A DNA stretch of 64,000 nt. Origin: an uncultured Eubacteriales bacterium. Lineage in GTDB: Bacteria > Bacillota > Clostridia > Oscillospirales > Acutalibacteraceae. Below, one piece after another: positions 17,586 to 27,468 of this stretch (position 1 is the stretch's first letter; every line of letters begins with the position of its first letter). The notes beneath the pieces were generated by a model. The model made no database searches, had not been told where the DNA came from, and saw nothing but the letters and a program-made list of their open reading frames with translations. Made by a program: the position numbers and the translations under genes. The stretch spans positions 186,001 to 250,000 of the forward strand of contig CAKSHM010000001.1 in NCBI GenBank assembly GCA_934457415.1. Reading direction: 5' to 3'.

Positions 17586-19152
17586 ATCGCTTTTTGCAGT
17601 TTTGCTTGCTTTGGCTTTGGTAATAGGTTCAACTGTTTTTTTGCTGTCGGTAAGCGCCGAAAACGAAAGAATAGATTCGGGTGCGAATATTTCCGATTTG
17701 AAGTATGCCTCAATAGGTACCGATAAGGATTTTGCCGGAACGGAAATATGGGGCAATACGGGAAGTATGTCAAATGACGGCGGTGTATATACTCTTAAAT
17801 CGGGCGGCTGGGCAACTTGGTACGGCAAGGACTCTTTCTCGTTTGCATATAAAAAATATTATTTTAATTACGGTAAAAAAGCATCATTTACCTGTGAAAT
17901 GGATATGCTTTCCTTTGACGGTTCGGCTCTTAATGCAGGCGCAGGTTTGATGATTCGTTCAAGTCTGGATCCTGCTGCGGCAAATGTAAGCATGCATTTC
18001 AGACCCGGATATATCTGTGCTACGCACAGGGCGGTAAAAGGTGCCGATTCTTCTCTTACCAAGGCGACAGAAATATCTACCGCGTCGTTTTATCCCGCTA
18101 AGTTCAAGCTGGTTCTCGAAAAGAATAAAATCAGCTGTTATTATATGAAAAACGGAGATAAATCCTATACACTTTATGCAACCGCTCCGTTTGTGGCAGA
18201 GTATAAGTTTATATATTTCGGAGCTTCGGTTTATTCCACCGTTAAGGGCACCGAGTATACGGCAAAATTTCAAAATGTTAATTATGAGCTGTGGGCGCCG
18301 GAGGGTACAAAGCTCGTAACAAACCCCGATGAAGATGATTCGCCCTCCTCGTCAGGTTCTGATGAGCCTGTATTGGTTCTGCCTGAAGATCCGCCTGTCG
18401 GAAATGATGTGCTTTTAAGCGAAACATTTACTGACAATTCAATTACCGAGGGTGAAGAATCGGTCACTAACCCGATTTGGCGAACTACGGGTAAAAACTA
18501 TGAGATATATACCGACGAGGCTGCTCTGAACAGATATATGAAACTCGATTTTGCATCCGGTCTTGATTATTTTTACGCAGGCAGCAAGGACTGGACGGAT
18601 TATGAGATGTCCGCAAAGGTGCGGTTTACAAAAGATACTTCGTTTAACCTTGTGAACGGACTTTACTTCTATGTAAGACATACAGATTTTGCAATCTACG
18701 GTAACGAGGATTATTATATAGGCTTTGTAAGCGACGCTGCCAATAATGCTGTCAGCAAGGCGGTAAATCCGAGGGTTGTTATAGGTCAGCGCAACAGCGT
18801 GGGCGATGAGAATACTCCGGAAACGGGCAATTTCAAGTTAAAGGTTTCAAAACCGTTTGATTATCTTGCCGATTTGGGAACAGAGCATACGGTTACCGTA
18901 AGGGCTTTTGATAATTGCATAACAGTTTATTGGGACGGCGCGGAAATTGCCTCTTATACAGACGATACCGAAATATTCAAAGGTACGGGCGGTATAGGAT
19001 TTTCGGGCGATAACTGCTGTGTTGAAATAGATGATATTAAGGTTATTAAATTGGAGGACCTGTTAGGCGGCGATTACGATAATATAATCGGCGGCGGCTG
19101 GGATACCGAGCGTCCGAAGTATCTTGACGAATTCGATAAACTGACTTATTAG
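17569..19152 (+). CDS. Secreted protein with two concanavalin-like sandwich domains
   Basis: The TTG start follows AAAGGAGC and lies inside the 3' end of the cohesin-like gene. A signal peptide spans ~1-30. Residues ~40-255 form a jelly-roll with AGLMIRSSLDPAAANVSMHF, like DUF1349/LamG-type modules. A Pro/Ser/Asp linker follows, and residues ~280-495 form a second sandwich ending EIDDIKVIKL, like DUF1080 or LamG domains. No anchor, dockerin or clear catalytic pair is visible. It is probably a secreted carbohydrate-binding accessory protein, though a lyase or hydrolase of this fold cannot be excluded. Its position between the cohesin and dockerin genes suggests one shared task. Confidence 0.7.
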   Translation: MKKRTKSLFAVLLALALVIGSTVFLLSVSAENERIDSGANISDLKYASIGTDKDFAGTEIWGNTGSMSNDGGVYTLKSGGWATWYGKDSFSFAYKKYYFNYGKKASFTCEMDMLSFDGSALNAGAGLMIRSSLDPAAANVSMHFRPGYICATHRAVKGADSSLTKATEISTASFYPAKFKLVLEKNKISCYYMKNGDKSYTLYATAPFVAEYKFIYFGASVYSTVKGTEYTAKFQNVNYELWAPEGTKLVTNPDEDDSPSSSGSDEPVLVLPEDPPVGNDVLLSETFTDNSITEGEESVTNPIWRTTGKNYEIYTDEAALNRYMKLDFASGLDYFYAGSKDWTDYEMSAKVRFTKDTSFNLVNGLYFYVRHTDFAIYGNEDYYIGFVSDAANNAVSKAVNPRVVIGQRNSVGDENTPETGNFKLKVSKPFDYLADLGTEHTVTVRAFDNCITVYWDGAEIASYTDDTEIFKGTGGIGFSGDNCCVEIDDIKVIKLEDLLGGDYDNIIGGGWDTERPKYLDEFDKLTY

Positions 19153-19169
19153 AAAGGAGAAGATTATAT

Positions 19170-22100
19170 ATGAAAATCATTAAGAGACTTATAGTGTCGG
19201 CTTTGTGCTTATGTATGGTTTTCTCTGTATTTATACCCGCAATGTCGGCGGATAAAACATGGCTTGAAACAGAGGATTTTTCTTATTCCGAAAAGTACGG
19301 CCATTTTGCAAAGTGGACCGATGTTACAAGCAGTTCCGGTACTGCCTCTGATTCCTATGTAAAAAACGGCGAGCTTGCTCCCGCAGTTACCGTAACGGCA
19401 GGAAATTCTTCTACTGTTGTAAAGGATAATTGGTGGAAACAAAGCGGTGTTAAGACCTTTGAAACAGATGTAACCTTTAACTATTCAAATTCAAATACCG
19501 CGAGCGTTACTCTTTACAGCGATGAAAACGGTTCTTCGTTCGGCATTCAGCTTTACTGCTGGGAAAACGCAATGTATTTAAGAGGCTTTGCAACAGGCAA
19601 TATCGACAATGACAAAAGCTGGCGTTACGGACCTAACAAACAGCTTGAATACGGCTCTGACACAAAGGGAACGTTTCACTTTAAGGCGGAATACGATTAC
19701 TCGAAGTTAAGCTCCGAGTCGCCGTATATTGATTTGACCCTTGTTGTAAACTCGAATAAAATGTCGGCTCCGAATGTGCTTGATACTTACATTGCAATAA
19801 TACCGAAAGACGGATACAGTCTTAAAGAAAACTTTAAGGCCGGTATAGGCAGCGCCAACAAGGACGGTATAGCGACAGCGGATAATATAAAATTTACTTT
19901 CCGTCTGTCCGACGATGAAACGGCAGAGGAATATATAAATAAATATGCCGATATTTCCGAAAAATCCGCCGATGCCCTGAGTGAGGAAGATATAAAATCG
20001 CTTACAGCCGCAATGGACGAGTTTGACGGTTTTAATACAAACACAAAGGTTATTGCAAGAAAGATTTACGGAAAACTTTATAAGCTGTTCAAAGAAAAAT
20101 ATGCTTCTGAGGAGGTGTATGACGACTTTTCCGACCAAAATAAAAGCAAAACGCTTTGGAAATCGGAAACTGTTGACTCAAAAACAACTATCACGCATGA
20201 GAACAGTTATAAAAACGGAGTAATGACACCCGCAAGGGTTAAAAACGGTACTCCGCCCGCCGTCATAACTCTCAGAGACGGCATCACAAACAGTAAATTA
20301 CCGAAAGCTGTCTCATTTACAATGAATGTTGATAAGGCTGTGGATTCGGTGACGGATAATCCGCACATATACGCAATTTATTCAAAACAGTACGGAAGTG
20401 TGCCTGCCACAAAGCTCGGATTCAGGTACATTAATTACAACGGCAGGCTTTATATATTCAGAATAACGGATCGAGGAAACGGGGTAGAGGATAACGATCC
20501 CGGCGGTCCGTCTTACAGCTGTGCTATGCCAGAAGACGGAAAAATGAATGTATCTCTCAGGTATGATTACAGCCATTATGAGAAAAGCCGTATAATCATT
20601 GTCATCGGGGAATTTACGGTAAGCGGAAAAACGGAAGTTATAAAGACTGTTTATCAGCTGAAGAACTATGAAAATGACAGTATAACTACAAAACAGTTTG
20701 CGTTCGGCAGCGTCAGCGGTAACAGCGAGATTACGATTGATAATTTCAAAATGACATTGCTTTCAAATAATATTACCGAAGCTAAGTGCTTTGAAAATGA
20801 GCATAGCCTGCTTTTATCGGGAAGTACATTTACAAATTATGAGCTATCGGAATATGAAGCTTCGTATAATGCTCTTTCGGCGGACTCAAGACAAGTTCTT
20901 GCAGATATCGGATATTTTGATAAAGCCGTATCATTTTTCGGATTTTCGGCTGACAGCGTGACAGATGGTTTTAAAACGAAGTATTCCGCCGAACTGACAA
21001 AGAATATCGCAGACATTACAAACAATGATATTGCAGCCTATACAAATATCATCGGCGAGTACGAGCAGCTTGCCTTTGCACAGAAAATGGTGCTTAACAG
21101 GCAGTTTGCCGTGCTTTCGGAATGTCTAAAAGCTGCAAACGCCTACGAAATACCGAGAAATGATTATGATAAGTCGCCGATAATTTATAACTTTGAGGAC
21201 GGCAAAGGTTTTGCTAATGTTCACGATGAAAACTACGGTTATGAAGAGATTATAACCGACCCTATAAACGGCGGAGATAATCATGTTTGGCACACAAGCG
21301 AGCTGAAAAACTCGGTATTTCTGATTACCGATGCCCAGTGGCCGAAATACTGTCAGCCCACAACAGTTACATTTGATATTTACTTGCCTGACAGTAACAA
21401 TATATTCACACCGTTTGCTTTTATAGCGTCTTATATAGATGAAGAAAATTATACCGTGGTTTATCTCGACAAAGACGTGTGCCATTTTAAAAAATTTACC
21501 GACGGCATTTCACAGGGTAACGCTATATGGCAGGGAGCTAATATTGACTATTCGGGTTGGCTTCATTTTTCTGTGGCCTATTCGGCCGGCGGCGATGCCA
21601 TTGTAACGGTCACAGATAAAAATGATACTGCCGTAAGCGGCAAGATAAATTACAATCTCGGCGGTAAATCAGGCTTTGAGGGTAAAACCTCATACGGTAA
21701 CTTTACGAAGGACGCTTATGTCGACAATTTCCGCGTTGAATTTACCGACGGCGACTTTGATGTTAATAATGAAATCGGAAAAATTTCGGTCTACTATGAG
21801 GGAAATACCTTCTTAGAGCCTGACGACAGTGTAACAATAAGCGGTGAAAAGCTGGCAAAAACAGTTGACAGCGCAAAAATATACCGGCTCAGCGATGACA
21901 ACAGCGGACTCGGATATATATTGCAGGAAAACTATAATAATCCCGCAGCTCAGAATTATGACGGGGCGGCTGTAAAGGAACCGACATTTGACGATGCGGC
22001 GGCAAAAAATCTGCCGATACTGCAAAAATCGGATTTGTCAATAAATGTTACAGTTCCGAAGGATATATCAAAAGGTATATATGCCGTTAAGCTCATAAAT

Positions 22101-24320
22101 AAGATTCACGGCTGTGAGGATAAGGTTATCTACCTTAACCTGCCGCGGGTCAGGTCAATTCAGGGCGACGAGGGTAAATATACCGTTTCGGGCGGATATC
22201 TTAGAATTATAGGTAACAATCTCGGAGTAAAAACTCCTGTCGTCAAGCTTAAAAATAAGACGACGGGCAGCATAATAACAGTTGAGAGTTACGATATCGA
22301 AATTCAGGACGATTATTCTATAAAGGCACATATTCCCGAGCTTGACCTCGGAAAATATGATGTTTATGTTCACAACGGATACGGTGATTCGTCTGCTTAT
22401 TCAACGCCTTATGAAATTGAGGTTATAAAGCCGATACGCGATTCTTGGCCGCAAGATGTGTTTAATGTTAAGGCTTTCGGCGCTGCCGGCAACGGATATA
22501 CAAACGATACTCCTGCGTTTTTGGCGGCACTTAATGCGGCTGCGGAAAACGGCGGCGGTACGGTATATGTACCTACGGGAGATTATCGAATGATAGCCGA
22601 ACTTGCAATACCGTCAAACGTCCGTTTGATAGGCGACGGCTCCGATAAAACCGTCATACTGTGGACGGCAAGACGCTGGGATACATACTGTCTGCCCGAA
22701 GGAAATATTAACATTCTCGGCAATACCGAAATTAAAGGTATTTACTTTGCGGGTTCAAGAATGGCGTCGGCAATAAGAGTAGAAAATGCGTCAAGAGAAA
22801 AGAACTCAAACATTTATATAAGCGATGTTCAGTTTTTTTCATCCTTTGCTATCGGTTCGGCATCAGGCGCGGGCGGCGGTCTTATCGGCATAACCCCCTC
22901 AGAAGCCTATGCGCTGAATCTTGCGGAAACATCAAAAAAGGTTTTCTATAATTTCAATAACGGCAAAAGAACAGAAGATAACGGAACAAACATTCAAATT
23001 ACAAATGTCACAACAGATGTATATAACCGCAACTGCGACACATTTTTCTCAACCAATTATTCATATGCTCAGTACGACAGCTTCAATATGGGCAACGGCG
23101 GAGGAATGTCAGATTTCCGCGGAACAGATGTTATATTTGAAAACTCCGAGATGGCTAATACCTGCGTGGGTCCGAGCGCAAATCACTTGTATTTTGCGAG
23201 AAACACCTACGGGCCGCAGTACAATAATAACCGTGAAATTATGACTACCGACGGCGGACCTTGGGCTATGAAGAAATCAATACAGTTTGTCGGTGATAAA
23301 CCCGAAATATGCGGTGCGGAAAATGCGGGTGATACAACCTTTAAACTCACGGATATGAGTCCTGATGACGGCACATATGTCGGATACTCGGTGTTTGTAA
23401 CCAACGGTCAGGGTGTCGGTCAGGCAAGGACTATTGTCTGGCAGAAAGGCAGTCTGTTTAAGGTTGACAAACCGTTTGAAGTAAATCCCAACCGCAACAG
23501 TGAAATAAATTTCGGCAGAACACGAATAGGAATGTATTTTATTCAATGCACATGGCGTTCCGGCGCGGCATGCGGAACATACGGCGCTATGGTTGATTCT
23601 GTGTTTGACGGCAATAAGCATATTGAGCATCAGGGACAGATATTCAATAACCATGAGGGCCCTGTTTGGTATGTTTCAAACATAAACGGAAGATACGAAC
23701 AGAAAACCTATATTCACGGCGAAGTCGTCGGCGGATTTTATGAGATGGATTATGATAAGCTGTATATGATAGAGTATATTACAGGCGGAAGTGAGACATA
23801 CGGCAATTTGGCTATCGCTTTTAAGGATAACTATCTTGACGGATATTCTTTCGGTCTGTGGAACTGCACATCGATAAATGCCGTTGAGGGAATTATATAT
23901 GAGAACAATACCGTGACAGATGTTACCGATAAGGTAGGACTTAATATTGCCTTAGGTGAGAATAACGGAAACAACATTATGATTCGAAATAACGATTTCG
24001 AATGTGACAAGGGATATTCCGCAAAATACCTTGAAGGCAAGCTTAATAAGCACGGCAGTCCAAAGCTGTATGTCGGACAGACAGCCGCGGCTCCGGCCCT
24101 CGGAGATATTAACCTTGACGGAAGATTGAGCCTGAAAGACATAACTTTAATTAAAATGTATGTTATGGGACAAGTACAGCTTACCGACGAACAGCTGTCT
24201 CACGGAGATGTCAACGAGGACGGCAAGGTGGATCTTAAAGACGCTAACCAGATTCGAAAATTCATATTAACAGGCGAAAATTACACTAAGGCGAATACTT
24301 GGATACCCGGTGTTTGGTAA
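19170..24320 (+). CDS. 1716-aa secreted pectate-lyase-fold protein with type I dockerin
   Basis: The start follows AAGGAG. A signal peptide (~1-27) leads into three concanavalin-like sandwich modules separated by small helical modules (about 30-870). Immunoglobulin/IPT-like domains follow at ~875-1090. A pectate-lyase-3/GH55-type beta-helix begins near 1096 (FNVKAFGAAGNGYTNDTPAF, GGGTVYVPTGDYRM). The end (~1645-1707) is a type I dockerin with two calcium loops, DINLDGRLSLKD and DVNEDGKVDLKD. The enzyme probably cleaves a complex polysaccharide, perhaps pectin-like; the substrate is inferred from the fold only. The dockerin could dock on the cohesin-like anchor encoded upstream. The next promoter motif overlaps its stop codon. 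Confidence 0.85.
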   Translation: MKIIKRLIVSALCLCMVFSVFIPAMSADKTWLETEDFSYSEKYGHFAKWTDVTSSSGTASDSYVKNGELAPAVTVTAGNSSTVVKDNWWKQSGVKTFETDVTFNYSNSNTASVTLYSDENGSSFGIQLYCWENAMYLRGFATGNIDNDKSWRYGPNKQLEYGSDTKGTFHFKAEYDYSKLSSESPYIDLTLVVNSNKMSAPNVLDTYIAIIPKDGYSLKENFKAGIGSANKDGIATADNIKFTFRLSDDETAEEYINKYADISEKSADALSEEDIKSLTAAMDEFDGFNTNTKVIARKIYGKLYKLFKEKYASEEVYDDFSDQNKSKTLWKSETVDSKTTITHENSYKNGVMTPARVKNGTPPAVITLRDGITNSKLPKAVSFTMNVDKAVDSVTDNPHIYAIYSKQYGSVPATKLGFRYINYNGRLYIFRITDRGNGVEDNDPGGPSYSCAMPEDGKMNVSLRYDYSHYEKSRIIIVIGEFTVSGKTEVIKTVYQLKNYENDSITTKQFAFGSVSGNSEITIDNFKMTLLSNNITEAKCFENEHSLLLSGSTFTNYELSEYEASYNALSADSRQVLADIGYFDKAVSFFGFSADSVTDGFKTKYSAELTKNIADITNNDIAAYTNIIGEYEQLAFAQKMVLNRQFAVLSECLKAANAYEIPRNDYDKSPIIYNFEDGKGFANVHDENYGYEEIITDPINGGDNHVWHTSELKNSVFLITDAQWPKYCQPTTVTFDIYLPDSNNIFTPFAFIASYIDEENYTVVYLDKDVCHFKKFTDGISQGNAIWQGANIDYSGWLHFSVAYSAGGDAIVTVTDKNDTAVSGKINYNLGGKSGFEGKTSYGNFTKDAYVDNFRVEFTDGDFDVNNEIGKISVYYEGNTFLEPDDSVTISGEKLAKTVDSAKIYRLSDDNSGLGYILQENYNNPAAQNYDGAAVKEPTFDDAAAKNLPILQKSDLSINVTVPKDISKGIYAVKLINKIHGCEDKVIYLNLPRVRSIQGDEGKYTVSGGYLRIIGNNLGVKTPVVKLKNKTTGSIITVESYDIEIQDDYSIKAHIPELDLGKYDVYVHNGYGDSSAYSTPYEIEVIKPIRDSWPQDVFNVKAFGAAGNGYTNDTPAFLAALNAAAENGGGTVYVPTGDYRMIAELAIPSNVRLIGDGSDKTVILWTARRWDTYCLPEGNINILGNTEIKGIYFAGSRMASAIRVENASREKNSNIYISDVQFFSSFAIGSASGAGGGLIGITPSEAYALNLAETSKKVFYNFNNGKRTEDNGTNIQITNVTTDVYNRNCDTFFSTNYSYAQYDSFNMGNGGGMSDFRGTDVIFENSEMANTCVGPSANHLYFARNTYGPQYNNNREIMTTDGGPWAMKKSIQFVGDKPEICGAENAGDTTFKLTDMSPDDGTYVGYSVFVTNGQGVGQARTIVWQKGSLFKVDKPFEVNPNRNSEINFGRTRIGMYFIQCTWRSGAACGTYGAMVDSVFDGNKHIEHQGQIFNNHEGPVWYVSNINGRYEQKTYIHGEVVGGFYEMDYDKLYMIEYITGGSETYGNLAIAFKDNYLDGYSFGLWNCTSINAVEGIIYENNTVTDVTDKVGLNIALGENNGNNIMIRNNDFECDKGYSAKYLEGKLNKHGSPKLYVGQTAAAPALGDINLDGRLSLKDITLIKMYVMGQVQLTDEQLSHGDVNEDGKVDLKDANQIRKFILTGENYTKANTWIPGVW

Positions 24321-24387
24321 AGAGGTCAATTTTATGCGTGAATGTCAAATCCTTATGATTTATTTTAGGCAGAATTGACAGTATAAT
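24320..24387 (+). promoter_or_regulatory. Second copy of the GTCAA-paired promoter
   Basis: GTCAA half-sites (24325-24329 and 24344-24348, 19 bp apart) and TATAAT (24382-24387) repeat the layout at 10571-10638 base for base in spacing. The shared TGATT lies 36 bp in and TATAATTAAA 62 bp in. The -35 position is weaker here (TTTATT), as expected if an activator is needed. Confidence 0.75.
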
Positions 24388-24404
24388 TAAACCATAAAAG
24401 TTTA

Positions 24405-24457
24405 CCTGCGGACATGGTGCGGGATTATAACCTGCCGTCTGACCCGCCGTCCGCAGG
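24405..24457 (+). promoter_or_regulatory. Structured 5' leader of the second secreted-protein gene
   Basis: CCTGCGGAC (24405-24413) pairs perfectly with GTCCGCAGG (24449-24457). Inside, GCGGG and CCTGC can pair with one G-U, giving a nested GC-rich hairpin in an otherwise AT-rich leader. It starts about 10 nt after the expected transcription start and ends about 20 nt before the ribosome binding site. It could stabilise the mRNA or bind a regulator; no known riboswitch class was recognised. Confidence 0.5.
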
Positions 24458-24491
24458 CAGACTGAAAAATTCAGAAAGGCGGATAATAACT

Positions 24492-27452
24492 ATGAAAATT
24501 AAAAGTTCAAAATTTTCAAAGGCACTGTCTCTTATTATTTCGGTGGCGCTTTTGCTTTGCTCTGTTGCGGTTTTGCCTGCAAATGCGGTAATTGAGACAG
24601 CGGTTGAGAAAGTCGTAACAGAGGATTTCAGCACCACCTCAAATCTTGTCTATGAGCGATCCGACTTCACAACAGGTATGGAAGGATTTCAAGAAAGCGG
24701 TGCCGATTTGGGTGACGGCACAAGAGAAACTGTTTTTGTAAAAGACGATGAAAAAGGTGTTTTTGACGGAGCTTATAAGTTAGCTATGTCGGGTCAAAAT
24801 CAAGGCTGGAAGCCTATGTGGACCTATGATTCCGAAAAAGACAAGCTTGTTTACAGAAAAAAAGTTCAAGGAGTATTCAGAGCGCCGTATAAGTTTACTG
24901 CGTCAACTGATAATATTGTAAGTATCAAAGAGTTTTCGGGAAGAATTTTTTCCGAGAATTTCGGCAAGGATAACAATGCTCCGTTTATTGCTTTCAATTA
25001 TATTGATAACGGTAATGTTGATATGGTTTATCCTTACATAGAAAACCAAATAGTTTATTTCAGATTTTTCTCAATAAGAACAGAAACGGTTAATTCTTCG
25101 GCAGGAACATATAAAGTTATATATGAAAGCAACTTAGACCAGCGCGGTACAGAATCTTTAACACCGGTCGATGCCACGGTAAACGGTGTATCTCTTAAAT
25201 ATCTTGATTTTAAGGTGGTTTACGGGGAAGACAGGGTTACCGTAACTTTCATCGACGCTGCAAATTCTATTTCACTTACCATAAACGATTCTGAAAATCA
25301 GGCAAGAACGGTATCCAGCATTATCAGAGAGTATGACGGAACTTCTGAGAGAACTGTTGAGTCTTTCGGCAAAAATACTGCTTCAAAAGCAACACAGGTT
25401 GGATTTATAGCCTATACAAGCAACGCAATATATGTTGACGATTTAAGTCTAAGATATATATATGAAAAGTCAAATGAACAGTTGGCGAATGACTTCAAGG
25501 CAGCACATGCGGACATACTTAATAAGAGTATAGATGATATTACATCTGAGGACACAGTTGCATACAATGCCGCTTTAAGTGATTATAATGCTCTTTCCGA
25601 CTCGGCAAAGGCATTGCTGGCTGATGAAAAAGCTAAACTTGATGCGATAAGCGAAAAATTGACAAACAATATAGTCGACGCTTATATAACGGCAAATTCC
25701 GACGCGCTTGCGCTTACTTCCGAAACGGTAAACAAGGACAATGTTGCGCTTGCGGTTAACGCTTTGAACGGCTTCAATGCGCTTGATAATAATTCTCAGG
25801 TAAAAGTTACCGAAAAGTTCAATGCGGATAAGGGAACAGGATATGCTTCGCTGACGGATTTCTTAAAAGAAATTTGCAACAGAGTTTATTACAATGCGGA
25901 CGGTGCGCTCGTTTATGAGGATTTCACCGGTTATACCAAGACTGACGGCGCTTGGGGAGAAACCGATTACAGGACAATAGCAAAACGCGGCGATAAGCGT
26001 ATTAAGAGTGCGGAATATGTAATGAAATTCGATACATCCGCACTGGCAAGCAATTTCGATAAAAATCCATTTTTCTGCTATGACAGCGTGGAAAAAGATC
26101 AGAGTTTCAACTTTACATTTTCAACATACAAAGCCGATTCTTGGGCTAATAAGGTGTTTTTTAACAGCAGAGCGGTTTCTAATCTCAACCCGAAGGGTTA
26201 CGCCGGAGCGCATTGCACATCGGATGTTATAGACAGCGAAGAATATCCGACCCTGACAATGCGTGTAAAATACTCGTATGATTACACGGTGTTTGACGGA
26301 GAGGCAGAGCATTTTTACAGCGATACTTATGTTCCGTATGCCTCAAACTACATTTCGGTTGATATGCAATACTCATTTGATGAGATACCAGGCAAAGTTT
26401 ATAAGATAAACAAAAATATGTTTGCAATAATTCCGAATCAGGGCGAAACTCTTACGGACGTATTCAGCGTAGGATTTAATACTTCAAGCCTACCAAGCGG
26501 CTCATCGCTTAAATCGCTTGAAATAGAGTATGTCAGCGAAACGGCTTCCGAACAATTTGAGATTTATAAGGATACATACACAAAGACGGTATCTGATGTT
26601 GCTCTTTCCGATAAGGACAATATTAACGCCGCACTTGCGGTTTATGAGACACTTACCGATGAACAGAAGGCAAAATATCAAAGCAGCTATGAAAACCTTC
26701 TGGCTTTGAGCGCGGTTATAAGGATGATTGAGGACATAAACGCTGTTTCAACATCAATTCCCGACGCTTTAACAAGGCTTGAAACGCTTGAGGCTGCCGC
26801 AACAGGTTATAATAACTCAAATATAGCAGGCGCCCTTGCGGCTCAGTATAGCGCGGTTGACACCGCATTACGTCCGACTATTGACGGCGCTACCATTAAG
26901 ACAACATCTGAGCCTTCAGAGCAGAATTTAAGATTCAGCGCAACCGTTAAAGAGGCGGCAGACGGCTGGTATGTTAAAGAGGTCGGAGTTGTAATGCTTC
27001 CTCAGGATTTACTGACAGGCGAGCTTACAATCGAAACCGCTAAATCTGTAACAGCCAAAACTGAATACACCGCAGAAAAGAAAGCTCCGGCAAACTTCTT
27101 GGCTCAGCTTTCGGGCAGTGCGCTTAATGAAAACCGCTGCGCAAGAGATATAGCCGCACGCGTATATTCAATTTACACAAACGGGACCGATGAGTATATA
27201 TATTACAGTAATAACAGCGGAAACAATATTTCCGGCGGTACTGCTGTCCGTTCGGTATACGGAGTAGCAAGATCAATGGCAAAGGCAATTGTAGGTACAA
27301 CCGAATACGGAAATGTTACTTATAATGATGTTGTCACAAGCACTTCTACACCGGCGGATATAGACAATATAGACGGTAAGGACATACTTAGCTTTATAAC
27401 GGCTAATGTCGATATTATAAAGGCGTATGTAAATGCTAATCAGAACGGTTAA
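24492..27452 (+). CDS. Large secreted multidomain protein of the glycan locus
   Basis: The start gives MKIKSSKFSKALS..., preceded by AGAAAGGCGG; an upstream in-frame ATG at 24414 falls inside the leader hairpin and is rejected. The 986-aa product has a signal peptide (~1-33, cleavage after ANA). Two large beta-sandwich regions (about 45-315 and 450-665) are each followed by helical modules with the pattern YNALSDSAKALL or YETLTDEQKAKY. The C-terminal domain (~800-980) contains LRFSATVKEAADGWYVKEVGVVMLP, a pattern I associate with Clostridia surface proteins without known function. No anchor or dockerin is seen. Architecture and promoter tie it to the 14084-24320 proteins; it may be a secreted glycan-binding partner. 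Confidence 0.7.
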   Translation: MKIKSSKFSKALSLIISVALLLCSVAVLPANAVIETAVEKVVTEDFSTTSNLVYERSDFTTGMEGFQESGADLGDGTRETVFVKDDEKGVFDGAYKLAMSGQNQGWKPMWTYDSEKDKLVYRKKVQGVFRAPYKFTASTDNIVSIKEFSGRIFSENFGKDNNAPFIAFNYIDNGNVDMVYPYIENQIVYFRFFSIRTETVNSSAGTYKVIYESNLDQRGTESLTPVDATVNGVSLKYLDFKVVYGEDRVTVTFIDAANSISLTINDSENQARTVSSIIREYDGTSERTVESFGKNTASKATQVGFIAYTSNAIYVDDLSLRYIYEKSNEQLANDFKAAHADILNKSIDDITSEDTVAYNAALSDYNALSDSAKALLADEKAKLDAISEKLTNNIVDAYITANSDALALTSETVNKDNVALAVNALNGFNALDNNSQVKVTEKFNADKGTGYASLTDFLKEICNRVYYNADGALVYEDFTGYTKTDGAWGETDYRTIAKRGDKRIKSAEYVMKFDTSALASNFDKNPFFCYDSVEKDQSFNFTFSTYKADSWANKVFFNSRAVSNLNPKGYAGAHCTSDVIDSEEYPTLTMRVKYSYDYTVFDGEAEHFYSDTYVPYASNYISVDMQYSFDEIPGKVYKINKNMFAIIPNQGETLTDVFSVGFNTSSLPSGSSLKSLEIEYVSETASEQFEIYKDTYTKTVSDVALSDKDNINAALAVYETLTDEQKAKYQSSYENLLALSAVIRMIEDINAVSTSIPDALTRLETLEAAATGYNNSNIAGALAAQYSAVDTALRPTIDGATIKTTSEPSEQNLRFSATVKEAADGWYVKEVGVVMLPQDLLTGELTIETAKSVTAKTEYTAEKKAPANFLAQLSGSALNENRCARDIAARVYSIYTNGTDEYIYYSNNSGNNISGGTAVRSVYGVARSMAKAIVGTTEYGNVTYNDVVTSTSTPADIDNIDGKDILSFITANVDIIKAYVNANQNG

Positions 27453-27468
27453 ACAGGGGGTAATTAAA

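Noticed and set aside
22921..23244. 107-codon plus-strand frame inside the dockerin protein gene
   Set aside because: It is an alternate frame of a continuous large gene with strong domain evidence.
24414..24491. Upstream in-frame ATG for the 24492 gene
   Set aside because: It lies within the leader hairpin, lacks a ribosome binding site and would put 26 polar residues before a clean signal peptide.
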